The translations under genes were made by a program, and so were the position numbers. Of a stretch of DNA of 64,000 nt, positions 41,746 to 52,986 are shown piece after piece. Location of the stretch: NCBI RefSeq assembly GCF_000829695.1, contig NZ_BBNN01000022.1, positions 176,093 through 240,092 of the forward strand, written 5' to 3'. Every line of letters begins with the position of its first letter. Within the stretch, counting starts at the first letter, position 1. The stretch is from Streptomyces sp. NBRC 110035 (GTDB taxonomy: Bacteria > Actinomycetota > Actinomycetes > Streptomycetales > Streptomycetaceae). Below the pieces are notes generated by a model. It was given only the letters and a program-made list of their open reading frames with translations, searched no databases and was not told the DNA's origin.

Positions 41746-42899
41746 CGGGCGAGCACCTCCCTGGCAAGCTGGCGGTAGGCGGCGGCACCGACGGAGTTGG
41801 ACGCGTACGTGGTGATCGGCTCACCGGCGACGGTGGTCTCCGGGAAGCGGACCGTACGCCCGATGACCGTGTGGTAGACGTGGTCGTCGAAGGCCTCGAC
41901 GACCCGCGCGAGCACCTCACGGCTGTGCACCGTGCGCGAGTCGTACATCGTGGCGAGGATCCCGTCGAGCTCCAGCTCGGGGTTGAGCCGCTCCTGGACC
42001 TTCTCGATGGTCTCGGTGAGCAGGGCCACACCGCGCAGGGCGAAGAACTCGCACTCCAACGGCACGATCACCTTGTGCGCGGCCGTCAGCGCGTTGACCG
42101 TGAGCAGGCCGAGCGAGGGCTGGCAGTCGATCACGATGTAGTCGTAGTCGTCCATGAGCGGCTTCAGGGCGCGCTGCAGGGTCGACTCGCGGGCCACCTC
42201 GGAGACCAGCTGGACCTCGGCCGCCGACAGGTCGATGTTGCTGGGCAGCAGGTCCATGTTGGGGACCGCCGTCTTCAGCAGTACCTCGTCGGCCGCCATG
42301 CCCCGCTCCATGAGCAGGTTGTAGACGGTGAGGTCGAGTTCCATCGGGTTGACGCCGAGTCCGACCGACAGCGCTCCCTGCGGATCGAAGTCGACGAGCA
42401 GCACCCGGCGTCCGTACTCCGCGAGCGCGGCACCCAGGTTGATGGTCGACGTGGTCTTGCCGACGCCGCCCTTCTGGTTGCACATCGCGATGATCTTCGC
42501 GGGGCCGTGGTCGGTCAGCGGGCCCGGGATGGGGAAGTACGGCAGCGGGCGTCCGGTCGGGCCGACGCGTTCACGGCGCTGGCGGGCCGCGTCGGGCGCG
42601 AGGGTGGCCGCGTACTCGGGATCCGGCTCGTACTCGGCGTCGGGATCGTAGAAGTGCCCCTCGGGCAGTTCGTCGTAGTCGGCGAATTGGTTGTGGGGCG
42701 CGCCACTTCCGTCGCCGGCCATGGCGTTCACGTGATGGCCATCCATGCTCTGGTGTGCAGTGGGAGTCGCCTGCTGGATCTGATGGGTTGCGAAGGTGCG
42801 CACGGCGACGGAGCCGACCGGAGCGAACCCCGCGGAACCCCGGTCCCGTGCAGTCATTCCTGGGTGACCACCCCCGGGAGTAAATGTCGACTCATTCAC
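41730..42899 (-). CDS. ParA/Soj-like chromosome-partitioning ATPase
   Basis: 389 residues from GTG 42897-42899 (AAGGAGG upstream). A disordered, acidic N-terminal ~130 residues precede the deviant Walker A CNQKGGVGKTTST, the VDFDPQGALS switch and VIDCQPSLGLLT Walker B. It is a second ParA, distinct from the parAB pair near oriC, judging by its scp neighbours. Probably a DNA-binding ATPase moving or positioning cargo, perhaps the SMC complex. Confidence 0.93.
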   Translation of the reverse strand: MNESTFTPGGGHPGMTARDRGSAGFAPVGSVAVRTFATHQIQQATPTAHQSMDGHHVNAMAGDGSGAPHNQFADYDELPEGHFYDPDAEYEPDPEYAATLAPDAARQRRERVGPTGRPLPYFPIPGPLTDHGPAKIIAMCNQKGGVGKTTSTINLGAALAEYGRRVLLVDFDPQGALSVGLGVNPMELDLTVYNLLMERGMAADEVLLKTAVPNMDLLPSNIDLSAAEVQLVSEVARESTLQRALKPLMDDYDYIVIDCQPSLGLLTVNALTAAHKVIVPLECEFFALRGVALLTETIEKVQERLNPELELDGILATMYDSRTVHSREVLARVVEAFDDHVYHTVIGRTVRFPETTVAGEPITTYASNSVGAAAYRQLAREVLARCHAE

Positions 42900-43307
42900 A
42901 AGTCGTCTTACCTCCTTGGTGACCAGGAAACTTCTAGACAGGTCAGCGTGGCATCATGCCGACGGTTGGCGACTCTATGGCGTGTCGGCGGTCCGCAGCA
43001 ACACAATCCGCCGGACCCGACTCGATGTGTCGACAATGAAACACCCCTCTGTCAAGGGCGTACGACCGTCGTACGGCAGGTTTCACCGGTGTGCGAATCG
43101 GCGGAAGGGGGACGTTCGAGGCGAGTTGCCCCGGATTCGTGAAGTGACCATACACACATCTCGCCGTGCCCGACGGGCAAGGCGGGTCCGGATGCGCGAC
43201 GTTGACGAACGAAGTTGACGTATCGCCTTGGGCGAGAGGCGACTTGATCGACTTAACGCCCGGAAGACACTTCCGGGCGTCGGGTCGGGTCGGGTGGCGC
43301 GGCCGGT
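42900..43307. promoter_or_regulatory. parA promoter region and ald 3' region
   Basis: No gene. Inverted repeat CGTACGA-CCG-TCGTACG (43059-43075) and the palindrome TGTCGACA (43028-43035) lie upstream of parA. GTTGACG occurs twice (43201-43207, 43214-43220). The right end carries the ald terminator. Confidence 0.5.
43256..43280 (-). terminator. ald terminator
   Basis: ACGCCCGGAAG (43256-43266) pairs perfectly with 43270-43280, 3-nt loop, starting 27 bp downstream of the ald stop; the transcript then reads TTAA. Confidence 0.85.
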
Positions 43308-44423
43308 TCAGCCGAGCAGCTGGGCGAGTTCGACGTGGTCCAGGCCGTGCGCTTCGGCGACCTCCTGGTACACGACCTTGCCGTCGTGCGTGTTGAGGCC
43401 CCTGGCGAGGGCGGGGTCGCGGCGCAGCGCCTCCACCCAGCCGTGGTTCGCGAGTTCGACGACGTACGGCAGCGTGGCGTTGGTGAGCGCGTAGGTGGAG
43501 GTGTTGGGCACGGCGCCGGGCATGTTGGCGACGCAGTAGAAGACCGATTCGTGGACCGTGAAGATCGGCTCGGCGTGCGTGGTCGGGTGGGAGTCCTCGA
43601 AGCAGCCGCCCTGGTCGATCGCGATGTCGACAAGGACACTCCCGCTCTTCATCCGCGAGACGAGGTCGTTGGTGACCAGCTTCGGCGCCTTGGCGCCGGG
43701 GATCAGCACCGCGCCGATGACGAGGTCGGCCTCGAGGCAGGCCTTCTCCAGCTCGAAGGCGTTGGAGACGACGGTCTGGATCTTCGTACCGAAGACCTGG
43801 TCCGCCTCCCGGAGCTTGTTGATGTCCTTGTCGAGCAGGGTCACGTGGAAGCCCATGCCGACGGCGATCTGCGCGGCGCTCCAGCCGGAGACGCCTCCGC
43901 CGATGACGACGGCACGGCCGGCCGGCACACCGGGGACCCCGCCGGGCAGCACGCCGCGGCCGCCGCCGGCCCGCATCAGGTGGTAGGCGCCGACCTGGGC
44001 GGACAGCCGGCCCGCGACCTCGGACATGGGGGCGAGCAGCGGCAGCGCGCGGCTGGGCAGCTCGACGGTCTCGTAGGCGATGGCAGTGGTGCCGGAGGCC
44101 AGCAGGGCGTCCGTACACTCCCTGGAGGCGGCCAGGTGCAGGTAGGTGAAGAGCGTCTGGTCCTTGCGCAGCCGGTGGTACTCCTCGGCGACGGGCTCCT
44201 TGACCTTCAGCAGCAGGTCGGCGGCGGCCCACACCTCGTCGGCGGTGTCCAGTATCCGCCCGCCCGCGGCGACGTACTCGCCGTCCGGGATCGAGGAGCC
44301 CACGCCGGCGCCGCGCTCGATGACGACCTGGTGGCCGTGGCGCACCAGCTCGTGCACGCCGGCCGGGGTGATGGCCACCCGGAACTCGTTGTTCTTGACC
44401 TCGCGGGGGATGCCGACCTTCAC
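43308..44423 (-). CDS. ald: alanine dehydrogenase
   Basis: 371 residues from GTG 44421-44423 (VKVGIPREVKNNEFR), the usual length and start; AAGGA lies ten bases upstream and another GTG is three codons earlier. Substrate-site Lys in LLKVKEP and His in FTYLHLA, Rossmann motif VIGGGVSGWSAAQIA, DIAIDQGGC. Interconverts alanine and pyruvate plus ammonia with NAD. Monocistronic, with its own terminator. Confidence 0.97.
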   Translation of the reverse strand: MKVGIPREVKNNEFRVAITPAGVHELVRHGHQVVIERGAGVGSSIPDGEYVAAGGRILDTADEVWAAADLLLKVKEPVAEEYHRLRKDQTLFTYLHLAASRECTDALLASGTTAIAYETVELPSRALPLLAPMSEVAGRLSAQVGAYHLMRAGGGRGVLPGGVPGVPAGRAVVIGGGVSGWSAAQIAVGMGFHVTLLDKDINKLREADQVFGTKIQTVVSNAFELEKACLEADLVIGAVLIPGAKAPKLVTNDLVSRMKSGSVLVDIAIDQGGCFEDSHPTTHAEPIFTVHESVFYCVANMPGAVPNTSTYALTNATLPYVVELANHGWVEALRRDPALARGLNTHDGKVVYQEVAEAHGLDHVELAQLLG

Positions 44424-44567
44424 GTCGATCACGGTCCTTGGTTCGGAGGGTAGGAGATGTTCCTGCACATACCCGGGCACACACGCGCACACCGGGAGAG
44501 ACCGCAGAAGATGGCGCGGCAAGGCCATCTTAATGAAGGTGTTCCCGCTGTACAGCCTTACAAAGCA

Positions 44568-46625
44568 TCAATCTTGTCCGGAGGGGCTGCGGATTTCGTA
44601 GGTGTCGCCTGAGTGTTTCGGGTCGGTTCCAGGCTCCTGGGCCTCTTCTTCCAGCATCCGCTCCGCCGAGCTCCGGTGCAGCGCGGCCGACGCGGGGTCG
44701 CCGAGACGGCCGAAGGTGTCGGCGAGCCTGAGGTGCAGCGCGGCCTGCAACCGGGTGTCCTCGGCCCGCCGGGCCCACTCCACCGCCTCCCGGCAGGTAC
44801 GCAGCGACTCCTCGGGGCGGCCGGCGTACTCCTGGACCCTGGCCAGTTCGCTCAACGCACGCGCCCGGGCGGCCACATCGCCGTTCCTGCGGTGCCCGGC
44901 GACCGCCGCCCGCCAGTTGCGCAGCGCCTCTCCGTAGCGGCCGGCGTAGGTGTGGGCGGCGGCGATCCGGCCGTACAGGCGGGCGGCGTCCGCGCGCTCG
45001 CCCCGGGCGAGCCGCTCGGCCAGGGACCGGCCGAACCAGTCGGCGGCCCGGTCGAAGTCACCGAGCTCCAGATGGGCGCCTCCCACGGATTCCGTCGCGC
45101 GGCCTGTCGCGTAGGAATCGTTCGCCGCCCGGCCGGCGTCCAGCGCGGCCCGGTACCGCGCCAGCGCGTCGGCCGTGCGGCCGGTACGGGCGTCGAGGTC
45201 GCCGAGGTTGAGCAGGGCCGCGGCCTGCTCGCGGGGCAGCCTCCGGCGCTCGGCCACGTCGAGAACCAGGTGGTGGATGCCGTAGAGATCGCCGGCGGCG
45301 GCCTGGGTGCCGAAGTGGGCCACCATGGCGCGCACCAGCTGGGACATGAGGCGGCGGGCCAGGGTGTCCAGCGTCCCGTCGGCGACCGCGAGGCGGGCCG
45401 AGGCCAGCAGGGCCGGCCGGCGGACGCGCAGCCAGTCGGCGGCGTCGCGAGGGCTGGAGAAGCGCAGGGAACGCGGCGTCCCGAGGAGCTTCTCGCGTGC
45501 CTGGGGGCTGTCGGTCTCGGTGATGGCCCTGCAGGACTGGAGCAGCCGTACGGCCCGCTCCAGCATGCGGGCGCGGGCCAGCTGGAGCTCACCGGGCCGT
45601 TCGTGGGCCTCGGCGAGTCGCTTCAGCAGGGGGTGCAGGCACCCGGGCACCTCGTACTGCGGCAGCGAGGCCCCCACGGGGTGCAGCAGGCCCACGGAGA
45701 CGAAGTCGTCCAGGGTGGTACGCGCGCTGCTCACCGTGCAGCCGGCGAGCGCGGAGGCGGTGTGCGGGTCGGCCAGGCCGGCCGGGGCGAGGCTCAGCAG
45801 ACGCAGCATCCGGGCGGCGGGGGCGGGCAGCGCGTCATGGACCAGCCGAAGGACGCGGCCGGTCGCGGTGCCCTCGTCCGTTTCGGCGTGCAGGTGCCGG
45901 GCGAGGTCGGCGACGGCGGCCTGGGGCCGGGCGGCGAGCCAGCCGCCGGCCAGGACCAGGGCGGCGGGCTCCCCCTGGCACCGCTCGGCCAGGTCCTCCG
46001 CGGCCCGCGGGTCGACGGTGACGCGGACCGGGCCGGCGATCCCGGACAGCAGTTCCACGGCGGACTTGGTGTCGAGGCCGCCGAGGGTGCAGGGGCGGAC
46101 GTCGCAGATGCCGGTCAGCGGGCCCTGGGAGATGGCGACCACCAGGCACTCGGGGTTGTCGGGCAGGAGGGCGTCGACCTGCTCGGCGTCGGCCGCGTCG
46201 TCCAGCAGGAGCAGCGTCCGGCGGCCGGCCAGGGCGGTCCGCAGCGCCTCGGCGAGATCGTCCTCGGCGGCGCCTGCCGGGGCGGGCGCCCCGAGTGACT
46301 CGAGCAGTTCCCGCGCGGAGCGCTCGACGGGCACGCGCGTGCCGTCGGTCTCGCTGAGCCGGGCGCGCAGCACCCCGTCGGGGTAGCGGTCGGCGACCTG
46401 GCGGACGAGTTCCTCACCGAGCGTCGTCCGGCCGGATCCGGGCCGGCCGGCGATGAGCAGCACACGGGCGCGGGGGGCCTTGCGGCCGGAGAGGGTGTCG
46501 AGTCCGGCGCGCTCGATGTCGGCCCGGAGTTCCTTCAACTCCCGCGTGCGGCCCAGGAATCGGGCCTCCATGGCAACGTCCGGGGAGAGCCGCACACCGT
46601 CCGTGTCCACCGCCTGATCCGTCAC
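44568..46625 (-). CDS. STAND (NB-ARC-like) ATPase with TPR repeats
   Basis: 685 residues from GTG 46623-46625 (GGGAG eight bases upstream). FLGRTRELKELRADI opens an ATPase domain: Walker A AGRPGSGRTTLGEEL, Walker B RTLLLLDDAADAEQ. A winged-helix region follows, then about six C-terminal TPRs (ALLNLGDLDARTGRTADALA and similar). This is the arrangement of AfsR-type regulators without the SARP DNA-binding domain. Likely a signal-dependent oligomerising switch; ligand and partner unknown. The Walker A lysine is replaced by Arg (GSGRTT), which may alter nucleotide hydrolysis. Confidence 0.85.
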   Translation of the reverse strand: MTDQAVDTDGVRLSPDVAMEARFLGRTRELKELRADIERAGLDTLSGRKAPRARVLLIAGRPGSGRTTLGEELVRQVADRYPDGVLRARLSETDGTRVPVERSARELLESLGAPAPAGAAEDDLAEALRTALAGRRTLLLLDDAADAEQVDALLPDNPECLVVAISQGPLTGICDVRPCTLGGLDTKSAVELLSGIAGPVRVTVDPRAAEDLAERCQGEPAALVLAGGWLAARPQAAVADLARHLHAETDEGTATGRVLRLVHDALPAPAARMLRLLSLAPAGLADPHTASALAGCTVSSARTTLDDFVSVGLLHPVGASLPQYEVPGCLHPLLKRLAEAHERPGELQLARARMLERAVRLLQSCRAITETDSPQAREKLLGTPRSLRFSSPRDAADWLRVRRPALLASARLAVADGTLDTLARRLMSQLVRAMVAHFGTQAAAGDLYGIHHLVLDVAERRRLPREQAAALLNLGDLDARTGRTADALARYRAALDAGRAANDSYATGRATESVGGAHLELGDFDRAADWFGRSLAERLARGERADAARLYGRIAAAHTYAGRYGEALRNWRAAVAGHRRNGDVAARARALSELARVQEYAGRPEESLRTCREAVEWARRAEDTRLQAALHLRLADTFGRLGDPASAALHRSSAERMLEEEAQEPGTDPKHSGDTYEIRSPSGQD

Positions 46626-46797
46626 GGGCCACACTCCCGTCCCACCGCACGCGCAAGCCCGCCGGGACTCCGGATCGGGCGTTTTCCAGAGCCTAGTTCA
46701 CGCTCTGCTACGTTCCGTGTGGAGCACGGCGGACGCGTCCCTCGATCGGATCAGCAGATGGTCACATCGCGAGAGGTGCGCTGAGGGCCGGGGTGGT

Positions 46798-47433
46798 TCA
46801 GGCGTCGAACGGACGCGCAGGCCACGGCGCCTCGGCCGGACGCAGCGCGTCGAGCCCGTCCTGCTCCCGCGCGGCGACGAGCGAAAGCACGCCCACCACC
46901 AGGCAGTTGTTGTGCAGTTCGCCGGCCAGCACCCCGCGGACCAGGTCCGCGACCGGCACCCGGGCCAGTTCCATGTCCGCCTCTTCGTCCTCGACCTCGA
47001 AACGGTCGCCCTCGGCCTCGGACAGCCCCCGGGCCAGGAAGATCCGTACGGCCTCGTCGCAGCCGCCGGCGGTGGTGTAGACGTCGGTCAGCACCCGCCA
47101 GTCCTCGGCCTTGACGTGCGCCTCCTCGTACAGCTCCCGCTGGGCGGCGTGCAGCGGGTTCTCGCCGGGGACGTCGAGCAGACCGGCCGGAATCTCCCAC
47201 AGCTTGTGGCGCACGGGGTGGCGGTACTGGCGCAGCACCAGGACGCGGTCGGCGGCGTCGAGGGCGAGGACGGCGACGGACCCGGGGTGGACCTGGTAGT
47301 CGCGGCGGACCACGGTCCCGTCGGGCATGACCACGTCGTCGGTGCGCACGGAGGTCTTGTTGCCGACGAAGGGCGTCCTGGTCGCCCGGACCTCCCACTC
47401 CTCCGGGGTGTCCTTGATGGTCGTTCCGGTCAT
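46798..47433 (-). CDS. Nudix hydrolase, ADP-ribose pyrophosphatase-like
   Basis: 211 residues from ATG 47431-47433 with GGAAGGA close upstream. Nudix box ENPLHAAQRELYEEAHV, with the usual final Gly replaced by His, plus the N-terminal RQYRHPVRHKLWEIPAGLLD strand of the ADPRase subfamily. Predicted to hydrolyse ADP-ribose to AMP and ribose phosphate. It follows pyrG by 100 bp on the same strand. Confidence 0.9.
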   Translation of the reverse strand: MTGTTIKDTPEEWEVRATRTPFVGNKTSVRTDDVVMPDGTVVRRDYQVHPGSVAVLALDAADRVLVLRQYRHPVRHKLWEIPAGLLDVPGENPLHAAQRELYEEAHVKAEDWRVLTDVYTTAGGCDEAVRIFLARGLSEAEGDRFEVEDEEADMELARVPVADLVRGVLAGELHNNCLVVGVLSLVAAREQDGLDALRPAEAPWPARPFDA

Positions 47434-47533
47434 TGCGGTCCTTCCCAGACGTGCAGGCGTACGGGCGCGCGGCGGCGGCCGGGACGCACCCCGATCGGGG
47501 GTTCCGCGCCCCGGCAACCGTACAACCGGTGTG

Positions 47534-49180
<1,647 letters not shown>

Positions 49181-49717
49181 GGCCAAGAGGGGGCTCCCGT
49201 GGTCGCGGTCTGAGGGTGCGGAGCGGCTGCCTGCCGGAAAACTCCGACGGCGCCGTCGCTGCGGTTCGGGGGTGCCCTTTTCGGATTTCCCCTCCAAAGA
49301 AGGGGCCCACCGGTCCACGGGCTACCAGCGTATCAGCGCCGCGGGACATCGACGTCCGGGCACGCTCCGCACATGCGCGGGCACACGTCGGTGACCTGTT
49401 GCACGTCTCTCACCCCTTGGTCACCCGTTCGGCGGGTGCGCGTTGGCCGGAGCGGCACACAGACCCTCCACGTGCGTCGTATCCTGCTCGGACACCCGCT
49501 GCCGAGCCCGGCCGGCCGAACGGCACCACCCCCGCCCGTCACACCGGAACAACGCAAGCTCGTCAGTTCGTTGAGCAGCAATGGGCGCTTTGCATTCGCG
49601 GCTGAGTGACTGCTTTGCTTCATCGCTCAACGACGCATTACGTATCCGACTGACCCCTTGACCGCACCAGCGACAACCCCCTCGTGGGGTGACGTGGCCG
49701 TTCGACTGGAGTTGCAC
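49181..49717. promoter_or_regulatory. 537-bp divergent region between pyrG and the GH15 gene
   Basis: No gene. An AT-richer part at about 49550-49650 contains CGTTGAGC (49569-49576) and its complement GCTCAACG (49625-49632), 48 bp apart. Both promoters should lie here. The TTG at 49658 starts an in-frame N-terminal extension of the GH15 ORF. Confidence 0.45.
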
Positions 49718-51520
49718 GTGGCCGGGCGCATCGAAGACTACGCACTCATCGGAGACATGCAGACCGCCGCCCTGGTCTGCCGGGACGGCACAGTCGACTG
49801 GCTGTGCCTGCCCCGCTTCGACTCGCACGCCATCTTCGCCGGCCTGTTGGGCACCGAAGAACACGGCTTCTGGCGGATCGGCCCGGCACACGCCCCCGAC
49901 GCCCCGCCGCCGGCTGCGACCCGGCGCGGCTACCGCGGCGACTCGCTGGTCCTGGAGTCCGAGTGGGACACCGGGCGCGGCACGGTCCGGGTGACCGACT
50001 TCATGCCCCCGCGCGACGGCGCGCCGCAGCTCATCCGCATCGTGGAGGGCGTCTCGGGCCGCGTGCCGATGCGCTCCACCCTCCGGATGCGTTTCTCCTA
50101 CGGCCGGGTGGTGCCGTGGGTGCACAAGCACGAGGGGCGCACGGTCGCCGTCGCGGGCCCGGACTCCGTGTGGTTCGACACACCCGCCGACACGTACGGC
50201 AAGTCGCTGACGACCTACTCGGACTTCACGGTGGCCCCGGGCGACCGGATCGCGTTCACCGTGTCGTGGCAGCCCTCGCACAAGGAGCCGCCGGCGCTGC
50301 CGGAGCCGGAGCAGTCGCTGGAGGCGACGGAGGACTTCTGGCGGGAGTGGGTGGAGCACTGCACGTACCACGGCCCCTACCGCGAGGCCGTGGTCCGCTC
50401 CCTGATCACGCTGAAGGCGCTCACCTACGCCCCGACCGGCGGCATCGTCGCCGCGCCCACCACCTCCCTGCCGGAGGACATCGGCGGCGTCCGCAACTGG
50501 GACTACCGCTACACCTGGCTGCGGGACGCGGCGATCACCCTGTCCTCGCTGCTGCGCACCGGCTATCGCGAGGAGGCCCGCGCCTGGCGCGAGTGGCTGC
50601 TGCGCGCGGTGGCGGGCGACCCGGAGAACCTGCAGATCATGTACGGCATCGCCGGTGAGCGCGAGCTCGGCGAGGCGGAGCTGGACTGGCTTCCCGGCTA
50701 CGAGAACTCGGCCCCGGTCCGGGTGGGCAACGGCGCGGCGCACCAGCTCCAGCTGGATGTGTACGGCGAGGTCACCGAGGCCCTGCACCTGGCCCACATG
50801 ACGGGCCTGGCCCGCAACGACTACGCGTCCCTGCTCCAGCTGAAGCTGATCCGCTACCTGGAGAAGCACTGGCAGGAGCCGGACGAGGGCATCTGGGAGG
50901 TCCGCGGCCCGCGCCGCCACTTCGTGCACTCCAAGGTGATGGCGTGGGTCGCCGTCGACCGCACCATCAAGCTCATCGAGTCCGGCGACGCGGACGGCCC
51001 CCTGGAGCAGTGGAAGGGGCTGCGCGACGACATCCACCGGGACGTGTGCGAGAAGGGCTACGACAAGGAACGCAACACGTTCACGCAGTCGTACGGCTCG
51101 AAGGAACTGGACGCCTCGCTGCTGCTGATCCCGCAAATGGGTTTCCTGCCGCCGGACGACAAGCGGGTGATCGGCACCATCGAGGCGATCCAGCGCGAGC
51201 TGTCCACGCCGGACGGCTTCATCCTGCGCTATCCGACGGAGGGCGCGGACGAGGGCGTCGACGGGCTGCCGGGCGACGAGGGCGCGTTCCTCGCCTGCTC
51301 GTTCTGGATGGCCGACGACCTGGCGATGATCGGCCGGGTGGACGAGGCCCGCAGGCTGTTCGAGAAGCTGCTCTCCCTGCGCAACGACCTGGGCCTGCTC
51401 GCCGAGGAGTGGGACCCGGTCGGACAGCGTCAGGTCGGCAACTTCCCGCAGGCCTTCAGCCACGTCCCCCTCATCGACACCGCTCTGCGTCTGACGGCCT
51501 CGGGGGCGTACGGGGGCTGA
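49718..51520 (+). CDS. glycoside hydrolase family 15 enzyme (glucoamylase/trehalase type)
   Basis: 600 residues from GTG 49718 (GGAG six bases upstream); the start IEDYALIGD is where related enzymes begin, while a TTG 20 codons earlier is possible. N-terminal beta domain with DGTVDWLCLPRFDS, then an (alpha/alpha)6 barrel with RNWDYRYTWLRDA (catalytic Glu region) and a second acid in EEWDPV. No signal peptide, so it should act inside the cell on trehalose or malto-oligosaccharides; in actinobacteria this subgroup includes trehalases. Converges on the GT4 gene. Confidence 0.9.
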   Translation: MAGRIEDYALIGDMQTAALVCRDGTVDWLCLPRFDSHAIFAGLLGTEEHGFWRIGPAHAPDAPPPAATRRGYRGDSLVLESEWDTGRGTVRVTDFMPPRDGAPQLIRIVEGVSGRVPMRSTLRMRFSYGRVVPWVHKHEGRTVAVAGPDSVWFDTPADTYGKSLTTYSDFTVAPGDRIAFTVSWQPSHKEPPALPEPEQSLEATEDFWREWVEHCTYHGPYREAVVRSLITLKALTYAPTGGIVAAPTTSLPEDIGGVRNWDYRYTWLRDAAITLSSLLRTGYREEARAWREWLLRAVAGDPENLQIMYGIAGERELGEAELDWLPGYENSAPVRVGNGAAHQLQLDVYGEVTEALHLAHMTGLARNDYASLLQLKLIRYLEKHWQEPDEGIWEVRGPRRHFVHSKVMAWVAVDRTIKLIESGDADGPLEQWKGLRDDIHRDVCEKGYDKERNTFTQSYGSKELDASLLLIPQMGFLPPDDKRVIGTIEAIQRELSTPDGFILRYPTEGADEGVDGLPGDEGAFLACSFWMADDLAMIGRVDEARRLFEKLLSLRNDLGLLAEEWDPVGQRQVGNFPQAFSHVPLIDTALRLTASGAYGG

Positions 51521-51536
51521 GCCTGTCGGGTGCGAG

Positions 51537-51571
51537 GTCGGGCGCGGGTCCGGGTCCGGGCCCGCGCCGAC
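51537..51571. terminator. bidirectional terminator hairpin
   Basis: GTCGGGCGCGGGTCCGG (51537-51553) pairs with TCCGGGCCCGCGCCGAC (51555-51571) with a bulge and one mismatch, between convergent GH15 and GT4 genes. Confidence 0.6.
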
Positions 51572-51593
51572 GGTTCCAGCTCGTCGGCTCCGA

Positions 51594-52730
51594 TCAGGTC
51601 AGCGGCCGTGGCTGCGTCAACTCGTCGTAGACGCTGAGGACCTGGGCCACCGCCTCGTCCTCCGTCGGCCATCCGGCCGCCTGCCGGGCGCCCTTGGCCC
51701 GGAGTTCGTCCCGACGTCCGGGGTCGCCGAGCAGCCGTACGACGGCGTCGGCGAGGGCACGCGCGTTGCGGTACGGGACGAGTTCGGCTGCGTCGCCGAC
51801 GAGTTCGGGGACGCCGCCGGTGTCGGCCGCGACGAGTGGCACGCGCGCGTGGAGGGCCTGCTGGGCGAGGACGGAGCGCCCCTCCCACCGGCTCGGCAGC
51901 AGCGCGAGGTCGGCGGCCTCCAGCAGCTCGGTGATGTCGTCGCGCCGTCCGACGAGCCGGACCGGCAGGTCCTCGTCCGTGATCCGCCGCTGGAGTTCAC
52001 CGCGCAGCGGCCCCTCCCCCGCGACGACGACCAGCGGCTGGGGGTCGAGGCGGCGCCATCCGTGCGTGGCGTCGAGCAGTGTGTGATGGCCGCGGTTGCG
52101 TTCGAGGGCGCCGACGGCGATCAGCAACGGGCGTCCGACGGCGCCGAGTTCGGCCAGGAGTTTGGGCCGTGACCCGTCCGGGTCGCCCGTCTTCGGGGCG
52201 GTGCGCGGCCCGGGGAAGGCGACCGCCGCCAGCCGCGCGTCCCGCGCTCCTGTCCGGCGTGCCCGCTCGACCAGGGCGGAGGTGGTTCCGAGCACCACGG
52301 TGGCCGCCCTGACGACCCGTCGCTCCATCAGCCGCAGGACGTGCGCACGGGCACCGTCGGCGTGCGGCCGGTCGTGCCAGGTGACGGTCAGCGGGGTGCG
52401 CCGCCCGCCGAGGGCGAGCACGGTCCGGAAGGAGGCGTGCAGGCCGTGCGCGTGCACCAGGTCGGCGTCCGCGCACGCCGCCCGCAGCGCGGACACCGAG
52501 CCGGGGTCGCTGCTGCGCGGCACGTGCACGTGGTCGGCGCCGGCGCCGGTGAAGTCGTAGGTGTGCTCGGCCTCGGTGGGGGCGCACACCGTGACCCGCA
52601 CGCCCCGCGCGACGAGCCCCGCGGCCAGCGAGCGCACGTGGGCACCGGCCGCGGCGTTGCCGCCGCCCAGCACCTGCACGGTGCGCAGCGGCGACTGGCC
52701 GTGCGGTGAGTGGCTGCTCACGGGGGTCAC
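51594..52730 (-). CDS. family 4 glycosyltransferase
   Basis: 378 residues from GTG 52728-52730. GT-B fold: N-terminal VQVLGGGNAAAGAHVRSLA, LVHAHGLHASF, and C-terminal LLIAVGALERNRGH, VVAGEGPLRGEL, then DLALLPSRWEGRSVLAQQAL with the EX7E donor-site pattern and GGVPELVGDAA. Retaining nucleotide-sugar enzyme; acceptor unknown. It stands between GH15 and recN. Confidence 0.9.
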   Translation of the reverse strand: MTPVSSHSPHGQSPLRTVQVLGGGNAAAGAHVRSLAAGLVARGVRVTVCAPTEAEHTYDFTGAGADHVHVPRSSDPGSVSALRAACADADLVHAHGLHASFRTVLALGGRRTPLTVTWHDRPHADGARAHVLRLMERRVVRAATVVLGTTSALVERARRTGARDARLAAVAFPGPRTAPKTGDPDGSRPKLLAELGAVGRPLLIAVGALERNRGHHTLLDATHGWRRLDPQPLVVVAGEGPLRGELQRRITDEDLPVRLVGRRDDITELLEAADLALLPSRWEGRSVLAQQALHARVPLVAADTGGVPELVGDAAELVPYRNARALADAVVRLLGDPGRRDELRAKGARQAAGWPTEDEAVAQVLSVYDELTQPRPLT

Positions 52731-52986
52731 GTGGCCGGGCTCCTGGTTCGGGTCGGGTGGTCCCGAAGAACGTACAGAAGGACCGTGCGGAGAGGATGGA
52801 CTGCACGATCTCCTGCGCATGCTCGGTCAAGCATGCCAGGAGGCAAGGGAATTCCGGCAACGACCGGATCGACCGCCCGCAGCGGAGTGGACGCGAACGC
52901 CACCCGTACGAGTGACAAAGTACGTCCTGTCGGCCGACACGGCCCGGTGGGCGACCGGGCGGACGCCGACGCCCTCGAGCCGCCTT

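Noticed and set aside
49181..49330. pyrG attenuator
   Set aside because: No C-tract start with a terminator stem as in Bacillus pyrG; the hairpins seen are weak and unsupported by a T-run.
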